A stretch of DNA of 64,000 nt from JANYCG01 sp031386665 (GCA_031386665.1 JANNCN010000038.1:1-64000), one strand, 5' to 3'. Positions 42,066-51,728 are shown, numbered from the stretch's first letter. Made by a program: numbers and translations. The notes: generated from the sequence alone by a model not told the origin.

Positions 42066-43739
42066 ATGACAGACCAAGACTTTTCATTGAACCTTGGACA
42101 ACCCGGGTTTGAAGACCCAAAGCTTCAGCAGGTTGCGCGAACAGTCGGCGTCCAGGCTGCTTGGCGGGCCTTATTTTCCGGTGCTAATCCAGACATTGCG
42201 CTCAGCCGCGTACATGGTGATTTCGCGATGGCAGATGTGGATGTGAGAGGTCATGGGTTAGCAGTGGTTGACAGGTTTTCAACCCACAGCCTTTGCTGGC
42301 GTATTCAAGACGGAGGGCTTGCCATAGCTGCTCGCGCAGACGACCTAGCAGATGTAAAAACTGAAATTGATCCGCAAGCCATTTACGACTATCTGTTCTT
42401 TCACAACATTCCATCACCGCGGACTATTTATAAAGACATCTATCGCCTGCCGGCAGCACACGCGCTAAGGTTCGACGGCCACAGTGTTCGAGTCTGGAGA
42501 TATTGGACTCCCGAATTCGTTTCCGGGCGCAACGCTTCCTTTCGGGATTGCAAGGCTGAGTTTTTTGATCTGGTTAAGGGCAGCGTAGAGAGAAAGCTTG
42601 ATGGAAGTAAGCCAGCGTGTTTTTTGAGCGGCGGCACCGACAGCTCCAGCATTGCGGGTTTGATCCAGTCAGTGACTGGGCGTGGTGCAGATGGATACTC
42701 CATTGGTTTTGAAGCCGAAGGCTACGACGAAATGGCGTATGCGCGTCTTGCGGCCAGGCGCTTTGATGTACGACACCACGAGTACTACGTGACACCGCAA
42801 GATATTGCGGACAGCATTCACAAAGTGGCGGCCCATTACGACCAGCCCTTTGGAAATTCCTCCGCGTTGCCTACCTATTACTGTTCCCGTATGGCTGCCG
42901 CAGACGGTGTCACTCGGTTGCTGGCTGGCGATGGAGGGGATGAGTTGTTTGGAGGCAATGCAAGGTATGCCAAGCAGCGTGTCTTTGGTTGGTATCAAAA
43001 AATTCCTGTATCTCTTCGAAACTCAGTGCTAGAGCCCTTGTTGGTTAGCCCTTTTGCAGGTCATGTCAATCTTCTTCGGAAGGGTGCAAGCTATGTTGAG
43101 CAGGCAAGGGTGCCAATGCCCGCCAGGTTGAACATGTACAACCTTTTGCTCCGAATTGGTTCTGTCGAAGTGTTGAGCCCAAACTTGCTTGCAAGAATTA
43201 ATCAAAATTTACCAATTCAGCACCAGCAGGACGTGTGGTGCCAAGTGCAGGGGGCCACCGATCTGAATACAACACTTGCATTTGATTGGCGTTACACCCT
43301 GGCCGAAAGTGATCTGCCTAAAGTGGTTGGGATGACAGGTTTGGCCGGTCTGGAAGCAGGTTTCCCGCTATTAGACAGTCACTTGCTCGATTTTTCTTTG
43401 CGCTTGCCCAATGATTTTAAATTGCGTGGGCTCAAATTGCGCTGGTTTTTCAAAGAAGCGTTGCGCGGCTTTCTTCCCGACGAAATCATAGCCAAAAGCA
43501 AACATGGCTTTGGACTTCCCTTTGGTGTCTGGATGCATAAACATCAAACTTTGAATCGAATTGCGCGCGATGCCTTGCAAAATTTGGAAGCGCGCGGTGT
43601 GACTCGATCTGGCTTTACAAGCCACCTCTGGAACGTTTTGTTGCCTGAGCATCCTGGTTATTATGGCGAGATGGTGTGGATATTGATGATGCTTGAGCTT
43701 TGGCTAGAGGCCAAAAAGCCCGCATTCAAGCTCACTTGA
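42066..43739 (+). CDS. Asparagine synthetase-like protein without glutaminase nucleophile
   Basis: A 557-residue AsnB-family protein. The C-terminal synthetase domain looks intact: SGGTDSSS (188-195) and LLAGDGGDELFGGNARY. The N-terminus begins MTDQDFSLNL, with no Cys2, and the glutaminase domain is shortened and degenerate. It may use free ammonia, take nitrogen from another protein, or act as a beta-lactam synthetase-like amide former between other partners. It is the last + strand gene of the XrtA core, 76 bp after the ligase, and is next to a convergent GNAT gene. It is similar in fold to the amidotransferase at 35054 but is clearly a separate subfamily. Confidence 0.85.
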   Translation: MTDQDFSLNLGQPGFEDPKLQQVARTVGVQAAWRALFSGANPDIALSRVHGDFAMADVDVRGHGLAVVDRFSTHSLCWRIQDGGLAIAARADDLADVKTEIDPQAIYDYLFFHNIPSPRTIYKDIYRLPAAHALRFDGHSVRVWRYWTPEFVSGRNASFRDCKAEFFDLVKGSVERKLDGSKPACFLSGGTDSSSIAGLIQSVTGRGADGYSIGFEAEGYDEMAYARLAARRFDVRHHEYYVTPQDIADSIHKVAAHYDQPFGNSSALPTYYCSRMAAADGVTRLLAGDGGDELFGGNARYAKQRVFGWYQKIPVSLRNSVLEPLLVSPFAGHVNLLRKGASYVEQARVPMPARLNMYNLLLRIGSVEVLSPNLLARINQNLPIQHQQDVWCQVQGATDLNTTLAFDWRYTLAESDLPKVVGMTGLAGLEAGFPLLDSHLLDFSLRLPNDFKLRGLKLRWFFKEALRGFLPDEIIAKSKHGFGLPFGVWMHKHQTLNRIARDALQNLEARGVTRSGFTSHLWNVLLPEHPGYYGEMVWILMMLELWLEAKKPAFKLT

Positions 43740-43761
43740 AATTGGAGTCAGTTAAAGCAGT

Positions 43762-44385
43762 CTAAAATTTAACGCACTTCTGCCAGGTGATCCAGCGAGC
43801 AAACAGCACTAGGGTGTACAGGGTTTTGATACGGTTAAACCCAGCTTTTTCAATGCCACGAATCGACGCAAGATTGTCTGTTGCGCAAGTAATAATCACC
43901 CGACCATGGCCTTGAGCAGCGAGATTGAGGCAAACAGCCTGAAGAATCCGTGGATAGAACCCTTGCCCACGGTGCTCGGGGAATGTAAAACAATTGCTGA
44001 TCATCGGGACGGTGTTGGCTTCACCGAGAATACGTTTGTAAAACGATTCATACACTACAAAGCCATAGCAGGTAATCTCACCTTGACCGTTGTCAATGGC
44101 ATACAGTTGTCCATCGTCGCGCACATCCTCTCGGTAAGCGTGATTGTTCTCAGTCAGCACGGCTTGCTCAACAAGCTTAGTGGCCGCGCTGCCCAAAGTA
44201 TTCCTGTCCACCTGGGTTACATTCTTCAGGTCGACGCCTTGCAGAAGTCCTGAAAGCCCTCCCAAGGACCGTTCAAATAACAAGTCTGCCCGCCTTTGCG
44301 CCAAGCGCAACGCTGCAAATCGCAAGAATCCAATCGTCCCGCGAGAGCGGAGTTCAATGGCAAGTCTGTGAAATAGCCGGATCAC
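43762..44385 (-). CDS. GNAT family acyltransferase
   Basis: A 207-residue protein with a C-terminal GNAT domain. FTFPEHRGQGFYPRILQAV is the acetyl-CoA-binding motif A (R/QxxGxG/A), followed by ATDNLASIRGIEKAGF, the typical motif B. The N-terminal 100 residues are unlike known domains, although YGFVVYESFYKRI is a GNAT strand. It starts inside the acyltransferase-3 stop (4-bp overlap) and is the last gene of the minus-strand decoration operon. The substrate is unknown. Confidence 0.85.
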   Translation of the reverse strand: MIRLFHRLAIELRSRGTIGFLRFAALRLAQRRADLLFERSLGGLSGLLQGVDLKNVTQVDRNTLGSAATKLVEQAVLTENNHAYREDVRDDGQLYAIDNGQGEITCYGFVVYESFYKRILGEANTVPMISNCFTFPEHRGQGFYPRILQAVCLNLAAQGHGRVIITCATDNLASIRGIEKAGFNRIKTLYTLVLFARWITWQKCVKF

Positions 44386-45479
44386 GCAACCGCCTTGCTA
44401 GAAGCCTTTCGATGACCCAAAAGCTTTAATAGCCATTGGCGCAAGGCAAAGCGTTTATGTTCGGTGACGCTGCCTACCAGCCAGATTGAGGCGGCTACAC
44501 AAGTCATTACCGCTACGTAGCGCAGATATCCGGGTGTTGGCAGATCAATCAAGGCAGCAAAGAAGTAAATGAGTGGCTGGTGCAGGAGGTAAATTGAAAA
44601 TGTGAAACTGGCCAACACGCGCACTGGTTTTTCCATCAAATAAAAGGCGCGCTCTAACCGGTGAATGATGCGGCGCATACCCACAAAATTGAGAAATACG
44701 ATGCCCGCGAGCAAATAGTCGGACAAGAACCACTTGGAAAACGTCAACTCGCGATGCCAATGCGAACCAATGGCAGTCTTCAACCAATCAGTGAATCGCG
44801 CCATAACATGATAATGTTCAAACGCTGTCAGCAGTGTCACTGAGGCTGCCACGCAGACCCAGCCACTCCATTCTGGCATGCTGTGTAGGCGTTTCCAGCG
44901 GTATATGACTACACCCAACACCCATATGGGTGCGAGTAGCGCAATCTTGGGCCCCATCACTAGACAAGCAAGTCCCAGCGCCAACCAGCGCCAGCGCCTT
45001 GGTCCAAAAGCATGAATCGCGAAGAGCAGGTAATACCAAACCTCGTAATTTAAAGACCAGTAGGCAATGTTCGAGAACGACATGATCGAGATAAACCAGA
45101 TTTCATTCAAAAACGCTAAGCTTGTGAACACGCGAAGAAGCGTGTTCCCTTCTGTTGTATTACCCGCGTAGAGGCCGGGGGCCAGAGACTGACCGACAGC
45201 ATCGAGAACGGGTGTCAACAGCACTGCTGGCAAGGCTAACGACCAAACCCTCGAAAGGCGACTGGCCCAGTAAAGCTGCGCACTATGTTCCTTAATGTCA
45301 GTGGCGTACGCAATTACGTAGCCAGAGAGCACGAAGAATATGATGACAGCACTGTGCCCATAGTTTGAAAATGGCAGCACGGCTTCGACAATCATCCGTG
45401 AGTTAGAGTGGTAGACAACTACCAGGCAAGCCGCAACGAAACGTAGCAGGTCCAAATAGATGGAGAAAGCTTTAGTCAC
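44382..45479 (-). CDS. Acyltransferase family 3 (OafA/YrhL-like) membrane protein
   Basis: A 365-residue multi-spanning O-acyltransferase. LDLLRFVAACLVVVYHSNS gives the N-terminal RxxAxxxVxxxH-type signature with the catalytic His. FFVLSGYVIAYA is the second family motif, and about ten hydrophobic segments follow. The start is GTG at 45479, 12 bp after the preceding stop and with AGGA upstream; an ORF extension to 45596 would run back into the upstream gene. It probably acetylates or acylates a sugar of the polysaccharide. Confidence 0.88.
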   Translation of the reverse strand: MTKAFSIYLDLLRFVAACLVVVYHSNSRMIVEAVLPFSNYGHSAVIIFFVLSGYVIAYATDIKEHSAQLYWASRLSRVWSLALPAVLLTPVLDAVGQSLAPGLYAGNTTEGNTLLRVFTSLAFLNEIWFISIMSFSNIAYWSLNYEVWYYLLFAIHAFGPRRWRWLALGLACLVMGPKIALLAPIWVLGVVIYRWKRLHSMPEWSGWVCVAASVTLLTAFEHYHVMARFTDWLKTAIGSHWHRELTFSKWFLSDYLLAGIVFLNFVGMRRIIHRLERAFYLMEKPVRVLASFTFSIYLLHQPLIYFFAALIDLPTPGYLRYVAVMTCVAASIWLVGSVTEHKRFALRQWLLKLLGHRKASSKAVA

Positions 45480-45490
45480 TTTGCATCCTG

Positions 45491-46666
45491 TCAAGCGGCG
45501 CGACGCAATCGACGCTTGATCCAGTCCTTGAGTCCCAGGCGAACCAGTAGGCGGACCGAGCGATCGTTGACTGCAGTGAAACCCTTGAACAGCCAAAAGG
45601 CGACCATGTACTTAGGCCTACGAGGAATTAACACAGGACTGGCGGTCAAAGTTGACTCATTGGCAAACAAGCGTTTGTAGTCTGAATCGCCACTGCCGAA
45701 GTCCAGAACCTGAGGGCGATCGGACTCATAAAGTCGCCTCAGCATCAGTAAATTGCAAATGATGCCGGGGGCAATATCCCGCCATTCCGGGTCATAGCCC
45801 GTTTTACGATGCTCGTATGTACCATCAGCCCCCTGGTGCCCGAGCACAAAACACAATGGTACATGTTTATGCCACAAGACGAAAGAACGAAATGCACCTC
45901 CCAATGCTGCGCACTTGCTGGCTTCAATTGTGGCTTTGTCGTTGTCGACCGATTCGCCGAAAAGGCGGAATTGATAAGTCTTCTTATTGATTGCACTGGC
46001 AGCATGCAGGAAGTGTTCAACGTCTTCGGTAGACCGATATTCCTTGAGATCAAAGGCTGTTCCCACGCGCTCGCCAAAGAGCTTCTCCTTCTTGCGCAAC
46101 TGATTGCGGTATTTGCTGCTGAGTTCTCCAATGAAGCTGGCGTAACCATCGCGAAATCTGTGGAAAAGATGGCTGGCGGGTTCGTTTTTGAGGAGCACAT
46201 AGCCAAAATCATGGGCTTCCAACACGGCCGCAAAAAGTGCAGTATTTGTCGGTACGTCCGTGAATACGACGGCGCACGAAGGCTGGTTATGTCGGACCCA
46301 TTTGAGCAGGGTGAGTGCATCTGCCTTGGACAGGACACCACTTCGAGCCATCGGCATCAGCCTCACGGACGGCAAACGCAAAGAGGTCAGCACCTTCTCT
46401 CCTACTCGTAAGGGAAGACGCATTGTTTGGGCCAACCAAGGCACAAGCATTTCAGTGGCAGCTTCTGTTGACGAGACATACACCGCAATTTGGCCCTCCA
46501 GCGTGCAACGTGCTTCGGCCAGCAGCACACGCAACAAAAAATGTAGTTGCGGGGCGCTAACGCGCACCTGAGCCAAGTCAGCGGGGAGCCGCAGCGCGGA
46601 AATACACATCGGCGCGGGGCGTGAGAGCACACTATTCGTAGCGTCTGGCACTTGCCCTGACATCAT
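45491..46666 (-). CDS. CelD/BcsL-type GNAT (FemAB-like) acetyltransferase
   Basis: A 391-residue protein with a C-terminal acetyltransferase-6 domain. KYRNQLRKKEKLFGERVG and TYEHRKTGYDPEWRDIAPGIICNLLMLRRL, followed by LDFGSGDSDYKRLFANES, are the family signatures (BcsL/CelD, involved in cellulose or polysaccharide production). The start is an ATGATG at 46666 that overlaps the deacetylase stop by 4 bp, showing translational coupling. A longer frame to 46738 lies inside the deacetylase gene and is not used. Confidence 0.86.
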   Translation of the reverse strand: MMSGQVPDATNSVLSRPAPMCISALRLPADLAQVRVSAPQLHFLLRVLLAEARCTLEGQIAVYVSSTEAATEMLVPWLAQTMRLPLRVGEKVLTSLRLPSVRLMPMARSGVLSKADALTLLKWVRHNQPSCAVVFTDVPTNTALFAAVLEAHDFGYVLLKNEPASHLFHRFRDGYASFIGELSSKYRNQLRKKEKLFGERVGTAFDLKEYRSTEDVEHFLHAASAINKKTYQFRLFGESVDNDKATIEASKCAALGGAFRSFVLWHKHVPLCFVLGHQGADGTYEHRKTGYDPEWRDIAPGIICNLLMLRRLYESDRPQVLDFGSGDSDYKRLFANESTLTASPVLIPRRPKYMVAFWLFKGFTAVNDRSVRLLVRLGLKDWIKRRLRRAA

Positions 46667-47646
46667 TGGATGGACTGGCGCTTTGCTACAAGATTTGCAG
46701 CTAGCCTCAGCCCAAATCGGGTTCGCGTTCGATCCCACGGTGTGAAGCGTGGAATCTGCAAAAAGTCGCTATTGCCGTCAGCCACGCCCGTCGCGGTGGA
46801 AACAGCGGCAGCAAACCCTAGGCGGCGCACTACTGTCGTATTTTCTGCGGTGTAGTCCAGTTTGGGCCTACCATTCGGATAAGCAAACAAGCTCACCGGC
46901 TGATCAATTAGGGATTCCAGTTCGACCTTGCTACGCAAGATTTCGTCATGTGTGGTTTGGGCATCCAACATGGCAAGAATCGGGTGGGTGTGCGTGTGCG
47001 CACCGATCTGCATGCCCGCACGGTGCAGCGAGCGTACCTGCTCGTCACGCATCATTAAATTTAAAGGCAACGCTGCCCGCGAGCAGTATGCGACAGCGTT
47101 TGCGAGAGCTTCCCTTCTTTGTGGATGTTCATACTTGATGTGTCCAATAATCGCTGCAATGGCGTTTCGGCGTTGGATCGGAGAGTCTAGACGCCATTGC
47201 GTTGCCCCAGAATTCTGAAAACCATCTAGGGTACGTAAATCGAGGTTGTTTTGGGGTGCATGCCTGATCGCTTCTATCACGGTGTCATTCCACATGCGAC
47301 CGCCATTCAAGAACCCTGTGGCTACGAAGAAAGTAGCCTTCAAGCCGTGGCGCTGGAGTATAGGCAAGGCTACGTCATGATTGTCTGCATACCCATCATC
47401 AAATGTGATTGCTGCCGCTCGCGCTGGCAAACTGCCGGTTTTCAGGCGATTTACGGCTTCGTCAAGAGGAAGCACATTGCACCAATTCTTGACCCAACCC
47501 AGGATTTCGTCAAACTGTTGAGCGTCAACTTCCCCCGGAAAAATCTCGTCGGGCTTGGCTTGAACGCGGTGGAACAGCAGCACTGACAAACGACCATTTG
47601 CTCCTTGAGGTGACAAAACTGACAGAACTGGCTTGATAGGTATCAT
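46663..47646 (-). CDS. Polysaccharide deacetylase (NodB domain)
   Basis: A 327-residue CE4 family deacetylase. AITFDDGYADNHDVALPIL is the NodB motif 1 with the catalytic Asp. GAHTHTHPILAML gives the metal His pair, and LFAYPNGRPKLDYTAEN the Tyr-Pro-Asn motif. It probably trims N-acetyl groups from the polysaccharide or its precursor. It is located between the GNAT gene and a second NodB-like gene 22 bp upstream. It is the second of three NodB-like proteins in the window. Confidence 0.9.
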   Translation of the reverse strand: MIPIKPVLSVLSPQGANGRLSVLLFHRVQAKPDEIFPGEVDAQQFDEILGWVKNWCNVLPLDEAVNRLKTGSLPARAAAITFDDGYADNHDVALPILQRHGLKATFFVATGFLNGGRMWNDTVIEAIRHAPQNNLDLRTLDGFQNSGATQWRLDSPIQRRNAIAAIIGHIKYEHPQRREALANAVAYCSRAALPLNLMMRDEQVRSLHRAGMQIGAHTHTHPILAMLDAQTTHDEILRSKVELESLIDQPVSLFAYPNGRPKLDYTAENTTVVRRLGFAAAVSTATGVADGNSDFLQIPRFTPWDRTRTRFGLRLAANLVAKRQSIQ

Positions 47647-47668
47647 CTTCTGGCGTCACAATTGGGCA

Positions 47669-48631
47669 TCAAATAAAACTCCTGCGCAAGGCTTGCTCCA
47701 ATACACGCTGCCCGGTATGCAACCAGGGTGTCGAGAGCATTTGAGTACATTTTGGCTGCGTCGAGGCATGCCAGTCTTTGAATCCACGCACTCGAAACGC
47801 ATCACGATTTCTGTCCAAAAACTCGCAAAGCTGATGAAAGCGTTTGACGACAATTGGGTCGTGCCTGTTCATTGAGGTGTTAAGCAGCTCAAAATTGTGC
47901 ATCAACACCACAAAGCTTTGTCGGCCAGTCTCCAGTGAGCGCCACAAGAGTCCTTCGAGCTCTGAAAAAGAACAGGCGGTCAACTGGGTATGGCGCATCT
48001 TGCCAAAGCCGTCCTTAAATACTGTCATTGGTACCTCATGTATGCCTGAGACATAAGTGACATCAAGCAGGGGTTCGCCTGGGGAAATGCCGCTGCTCAT
48101 GCCCATCATAGTGGCGTTGTAGCTGCTGTCGATGTGAATTCCGCATTGACTCAATGCTGCAAGCGTGTCTTGATTTAATCCAAAGCTACCAGCCCTGAAC
48201 GCCTCTGGCGACTGCGCGCCAGCCTCTTCAAGCAGGCGTTGACCAATTCGCATAAGTTGCACCTGTTCCTTCAAGCTGAAGTAACGCAAATGTTGGCGTT
48301 TACCGTCAACGCTTTCCAGCAACGGTACTTTGGCTTCATCAACCCATTCTGTATGCAAGTGCAGTTGAACCTCCTGATTCCCTGTCGTCAAAAGTTGAAC
48401 TATCTCGACCAATGGGGCCATACCAAATCTACAGGAAAATAAGGGCTCAACAAAAAAAACCCCAGTCAATTGGTGCGAGTTCAATACCTTGGTCAAATAA
48501 GGTAGCCCGTAATCACCATCCTTCGTCGAACCGTAAATGTACGTTTTGAATGCTGCGGGAAACTTCGCGTCGATGCCGATCCATCCGTTGCACCACACTT
48601 CAACGTCAACCGTCAGGTAGATGTCTAGCAT
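47669..48631 (-). CDS. NodB-like polysaccharide deacetylase variant
   Basis: A 320-residue protein that begins MLDIYLTVDVEVWCNGW, similar to NodB-like proteins where DVE replaces DDG. HLHTEWVD gives the His-x-His metal residues, FRAGSFGLNQDTLAAL the Arg motif, and VVLMHNFELLN the late His. It belongs to a divergent branch of CE4 found in polysaccharide loci. It is the first gene of the deacetylase/GNAT/acyltransferase operon. Confidence 0.8.
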   Translation of the reverse strand: MLDIYLTVDVEVWCNGWIGIDAKFPAAFKTYIYGSTKDGDYGLPYLTKVLNSHQLTGVFFVEPLFSCRFGMAPLVEIVQLLTTGNQEVQLHLHTEWVDEAKVPLLESVDGKRQHLRYFSLKEQVQLMRIGQRLLEEAGAQSPEAFRAGSFGLNQDTLAALSQCGIHIDSSYNATMMGMSSGISPGEPLLDVTYVSGIHEVPMTVFKDGFGKMRHTQLTACSFSELEGLLWRSLETGRQSFVVLMHNFELLNTSMNRHDPIVVKRFHQLCEFLDRNRDAFRVRGFKDWHASTQPKCTQMLSTPWLHTGQRVLEQALRRSFI

Positions 48632-48930
48632 TTAACGTCTGACTCATTCCAAAACCAGTGGTCTCGCCCAAGGCGACAAATAAAATACTCTATTGCTTCT
48701 TTCATAAATTTTCTCAGAGCTGTTCAGGTTTTGTTACCAACACTGAACAGTTTCGATTTAAGCGAATTCCGCAAGCGACAATGTAATTTGTGAGCGCTCA
48801 CTGCACAGTATCCGATAAACGGCCAATGGCTTTGGGGGCATGCTAACTGGCAAAAAAATGCTCGGTATCCATTGCCTAACCTTTACTTGATTATGCAGGT
48901 GATTGTAATTTTTGAATCTCAAGGCTACGT
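48632..48930. other. Intergenic gap with no supported gene
   Basis: About 300 bp between two minus-strand genes. No frame of useful length or repeat was found. It must contain the promoter for the deacetylase operon. The GC content falls in this stretch. A sigma-54-like sequence on the plus strand (48848-48863) has 9 instead of 10 bases between GG and GC and points away from a gene, so it was not called. Confidence 0.6.
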
Positions 48931-50151
48931 TCACTCTGCTGTTTGTGTCGCAATTACATTTGCTACTTCGGCAAGTAAATTCGATGGCGTATCAAGAATG
49001 TCACCCATTCGTTTCTGATCTTCGGCAAGCCAGCTTTCTAATGTAGACGGGTCTAGCTTGACTCCGAAATTACCTGGTTTTCCAAGCACTCGCGCTAGGG
49101 CCAAATCCCCAAGCTCCTTCTTGAAATGTCCAGCTTCCCAAAAATAGTTTAATTGGGTCCGGTAGTCGCCTTTGACCGGTATCTCTTCTAGTGTTTCGGA
49201 TGATATGCCGCTGAAATCCCATACTTCGATATGCCCACGGATTGTAGATTGGCGCTCCGCAATTCCCAAAATGAGGCGTTTCCATTCAGAAAATAGCCTC
49301 CCCATGCCCAGTCGCTCTATTATTAAGCGGATTTGGGCATGGTATGGATAGATAATAATATAAGTCTTCGTTCCAGTAGACGCCAGCCGCGCCAAGCTTG
49401 CTTCAGTGACCGACTCTTCATCTGATATAGCCCCTTGATCTGGTCGCAAACGAAGAGGCTTGCGTTTTAAGTTCCTTATGTTGTCCTCTGCTCGTTGACG
49501 GAACATAGCGTAGTGACCGTTGTGGGCAATTTCCGGGACATAGTTGAAGAGAGGGTTAAATCCGCGGTCTGTGAGAGTAGCGGGGTATTTGGATCGCTGC
49601 ACGAGAAGAGTAGATATTGAGTCTCGCAGTCCCGTGATGGAGAAAACTGATTCGGCAAAAAAGCGCATACCCCTTTCAGGAGCTGGGGTAGTACCGAGTG
49701 TAGGAAGTGCGCGAGGATTGGTACCGCCAAGAAAATCGAAGAAATCCACCCCAATGAATACGGTCTTGGGCAAGCGGTCCGCAGCTTGGAGCCAAATGAT
49801 TTGCTGATATGTTGTTCTTGCCCCAGTGCCGGGAATAGCGTGGTTAAAGGCCTGAAGCGACCTTGTTGTTAAGGCGGGGCTTTCTGGATCAAAGCCAATA
49901 CCCGCCCGAGAGTTCCCAAATATTCCCGTATCAGCAAAGGATCGGCATGCATTGACATATCGGGTAAGTTCGCGTTGGTGATCAAGGTTGGGCTTGATTG
50001 AATTGACGCCATCAACCTTTGCCAAATTGAAGACTCCGAGCGGGTCAATGAATATGTTGAATGCGCCCACAATCGCAATTGTGAAGACAAAAGTGCCCAA
50101 CATCCATCGTAAATATGTCCACCATACGGCAGGCGAAGTTGTGGTTTGCAT
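48931..50151 (-). CDS. SGNH/AlgJ-like partner of the MBOAT acyltransferase
   Basis: A 406-residue protein with one N-terminal transmembrane helix (about residues 16-36). IFGNSRAGIGFDPES near residue 75 resembles the GxSR block of AlgX/AlgJ/DHHW-type acetyltransferases, and YFWEAGHFKKELGD near the end gives a candidate His-containing motif. No enzyme family is clear by eye. It overlaps the MBOAT gene by one base, like AlgJ/AlgI pairs. In such pairs the membrane protein passes an acyl group across the membrane and the periplasmic partner transfers it to the polymer. This role is inferred. Confidence 0.65.
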   Translation of the reverse strand: MQTTTSPAVWWTYLRWMLGTFVFTIAIVGAFNIFIDPLGVFNLAKVDGVNSIKPNLDHQRELTRYVNACRSFADTGIFGNSRAGIGFDPESPALTTRSLQAFNHAIPGTGARTTYQQIIWLQAADRLPKTVFIGVDFFDFLGGTNPRALPTLGTTPAPERGMRFFAESVFSITGLRDSISTLLVQRSKYPATLTDRGFNPLFNYVPEIAHNGHYAMFRQRAEDNIRNLKRKPLRLRPDQGAISDEESVTEASLARLASTGTKTYIIIYPYHAQIRLIIERLGMGRLFSEWKRLILGIAERQSTIRGHIEVWDFSGISSETLEEIPVKGDYRTQLNYFWEAGHFKKELGDLALARVLGKPGNFGVKLDPSTLESWLAEDQKRMGDILDTPSNLLAEVANVIATQTAE

Positions 50152-51698
50152 CAGAACTGGAAGTACAAAAACTCAGTGGGACGGCTTAAAGCCAACATGC
50201 CAAATGCCAGCAGTAAACCAATCACGACAGCATAACGTTTTTGCGGTGCCCATGAAAAACTTCCGATAGGTGGAAGTCCGGATGGTTGAGGTTCAAGCTT
50301 CAAAGCCGGTTCGAAGCGAATCATAATTTCTTGGGTGTTAGGTGTCAGGAAAGCGATGATGGCACCGACCGCCACCCAAGCCCATGTTTCAACGAAAATT
50401 GAGCCGCCCCCCAAGTAACTGCCAATATTGAACGCTTCAAGGTAAGGTTTGAATAGTCCAAGACGGTTTGCGACAGCATCAGGAACTGCCGCTCCTGCAC
50501 CGCCTAACATGCCCCAGATGATTCGATTTGCGGTTGCAAGGTCTGGGGCGCGGAAATAAACCCAGGCAAAAACCACGCAGAGAAATGTCATGGCAATCGC
50601 AAGGAACTTACCAAGACGATTTGGTAACCCGAGCTGCAATGGTCGGCAGAGTGATTGCCAGCCTTGATGGATAACCAGAAAACAGCCGTGCAAGCCGCCC
50701 CACACAACGAAGTTCCAGCCTGCACCATGCCAAAGGCCACCCAGTACCATTGTTATCATCAGGTTGATTTGGCGTCTAAAGCTTCCCTGGCGATTCCCGC
50801 CAATAGGGATATACAAGTAATCCCTCAGGAAGCGTGACAATGTAATGTGCCAGCGGCGCCAGAAGTCTGCAATGTTCCGAGACTTGTATGGAGAGTTGAA
50901 ATTCAGAGGTAAGCGCACTCCAAAAAGGCGAGACAACCCAATGGCCATGTCGGAGTAACCGGAGAAGTCGAAGTAAAGCTGAAACGAGTAGGCCAATGCG
51001 CCGCCCCAGGCGATGAACAGCGTTGGCACATCAGCTTGTTGATTGAATACCGGCGACGCGTAGCCAGCCAAGTTGTCCGCAATCAATACTTTTTTGCCCA
51101 GTCCTATTGCGAATATAGCGATACCAATAACAAAGTTGGCAGCATGGGGCCGGTAGTTACGTTCTTTGTCAAACTGCGGCATCATTTCACTGTGATGCAG
51201 CACGGGGCCGGCAATGAGGTGAGGAAAGTACGTGACAAACAATAGGTAGTACGTGAATCGATATTCCCTGACCTTGCCGGCGTATGCATCGGCAAGAAAA
51301 GCAATTTGGGTGAAGGTATAAAAAGAAATGCCAATGGGCAAGATGACGCCCAGTGCTGACCATTGGGTACCCAGGAGGGAATTGCTACTCGTCAGAAAGA
51401 AATCAGCGTATTTGTAGTAAGCCAGTAGCAAAAGGTTCACAGCGATGCCGATTGTGAGTGCCCGGCGACCCCGTGGTGAGGCTGGGTGCTTAGTGATATA
51501 GCTGCCAGCGAAGTAATTTGCGCACACGGACGCAAGCAATAAGGCTATGTAACGATAGTCCCACCAAGCGTAAAAAAAGAGGGAACAGATCGCCAACCAA
51601 GCAGCACCCGCACTTTTCCCATAGCGACCGATGGCAAAGTAACCAAAGACAGTGATTGGCAAAAACGCCAGTAGAAAAGCGTAGGAGTTAAACAACAT
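50151..51698 (-). CDS. MBOAT family O-acyltransferase (AlgI-like)
   Basis: A 515-residue membrane-bound O-acyltransferase. About eleven transmembrane helices are visible. The catalytic His is His324 in GGLWHGAGWNF, with the second conserved His284 in FWRRWHITLSRFLRDYLYIPIGGNR cut by loops. FDFSGYSDMAIGLSRLFG is another AlgI motif. It is probably the inner-membrane carrier of acetyl groups for polysaccharide O-acetylation, with the SGNH-like protein as partner. Confidence 0.93.
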   Translation of the reverse strand: MLFNSYAFLLAFLPITVFGYFAIGRYGKSAGAAWLAICSLFFYAWWDYRYIALLLASVCANYFAGSYITKHPASPRGRRALTIGIAVNLLLLAYYKYADFFLTSSNSLLGTQWSALGVILPIGISFYTFTQIAFLADAYAGKVREYRFTYYLLFVTYFPHLIAGPVLHHSEMMPQFDKERNYRPHAANFVIGIAIFAIGLGKKVLIADNLAGYASPVFNQQADVPTLFIAWGGALAYSFQLYFDFSGYSDMAIGLSRLFGVRLPLNFNSPYKSRNIADFWRRWHITLSRFLRDYLYIPIGGNRQGSFRRQINLMITMVLGGLWHGAGWNFVVWGGLHGCFLVIHQGWQSLCRPLQLGLPNRLGKFLAIAMTFLCVVFAWVYFRAPDLATANRIIWGMLGGAGAAVPDAVANRLGLFKPYLEAFNIGSYLGGGSIFVETWAWVAVGAIIAFLTPNTQEIMIRFEPALKLEPQPSGLPPIGSFSWAPQKRYAVVIGLLLAFGMLALSRPTEFLYFQF

Positions 51699-51728
51699 TG
51701 GATGATGGTTGTTTGGATAGGGGCTGTA

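Noticed and set aside
44660..44843. Small plus-strand frame opposite acyltransferase-3
   Set aside because: It lies within a membrane protein gene with clear family motifs and has no ribosome site or homology.
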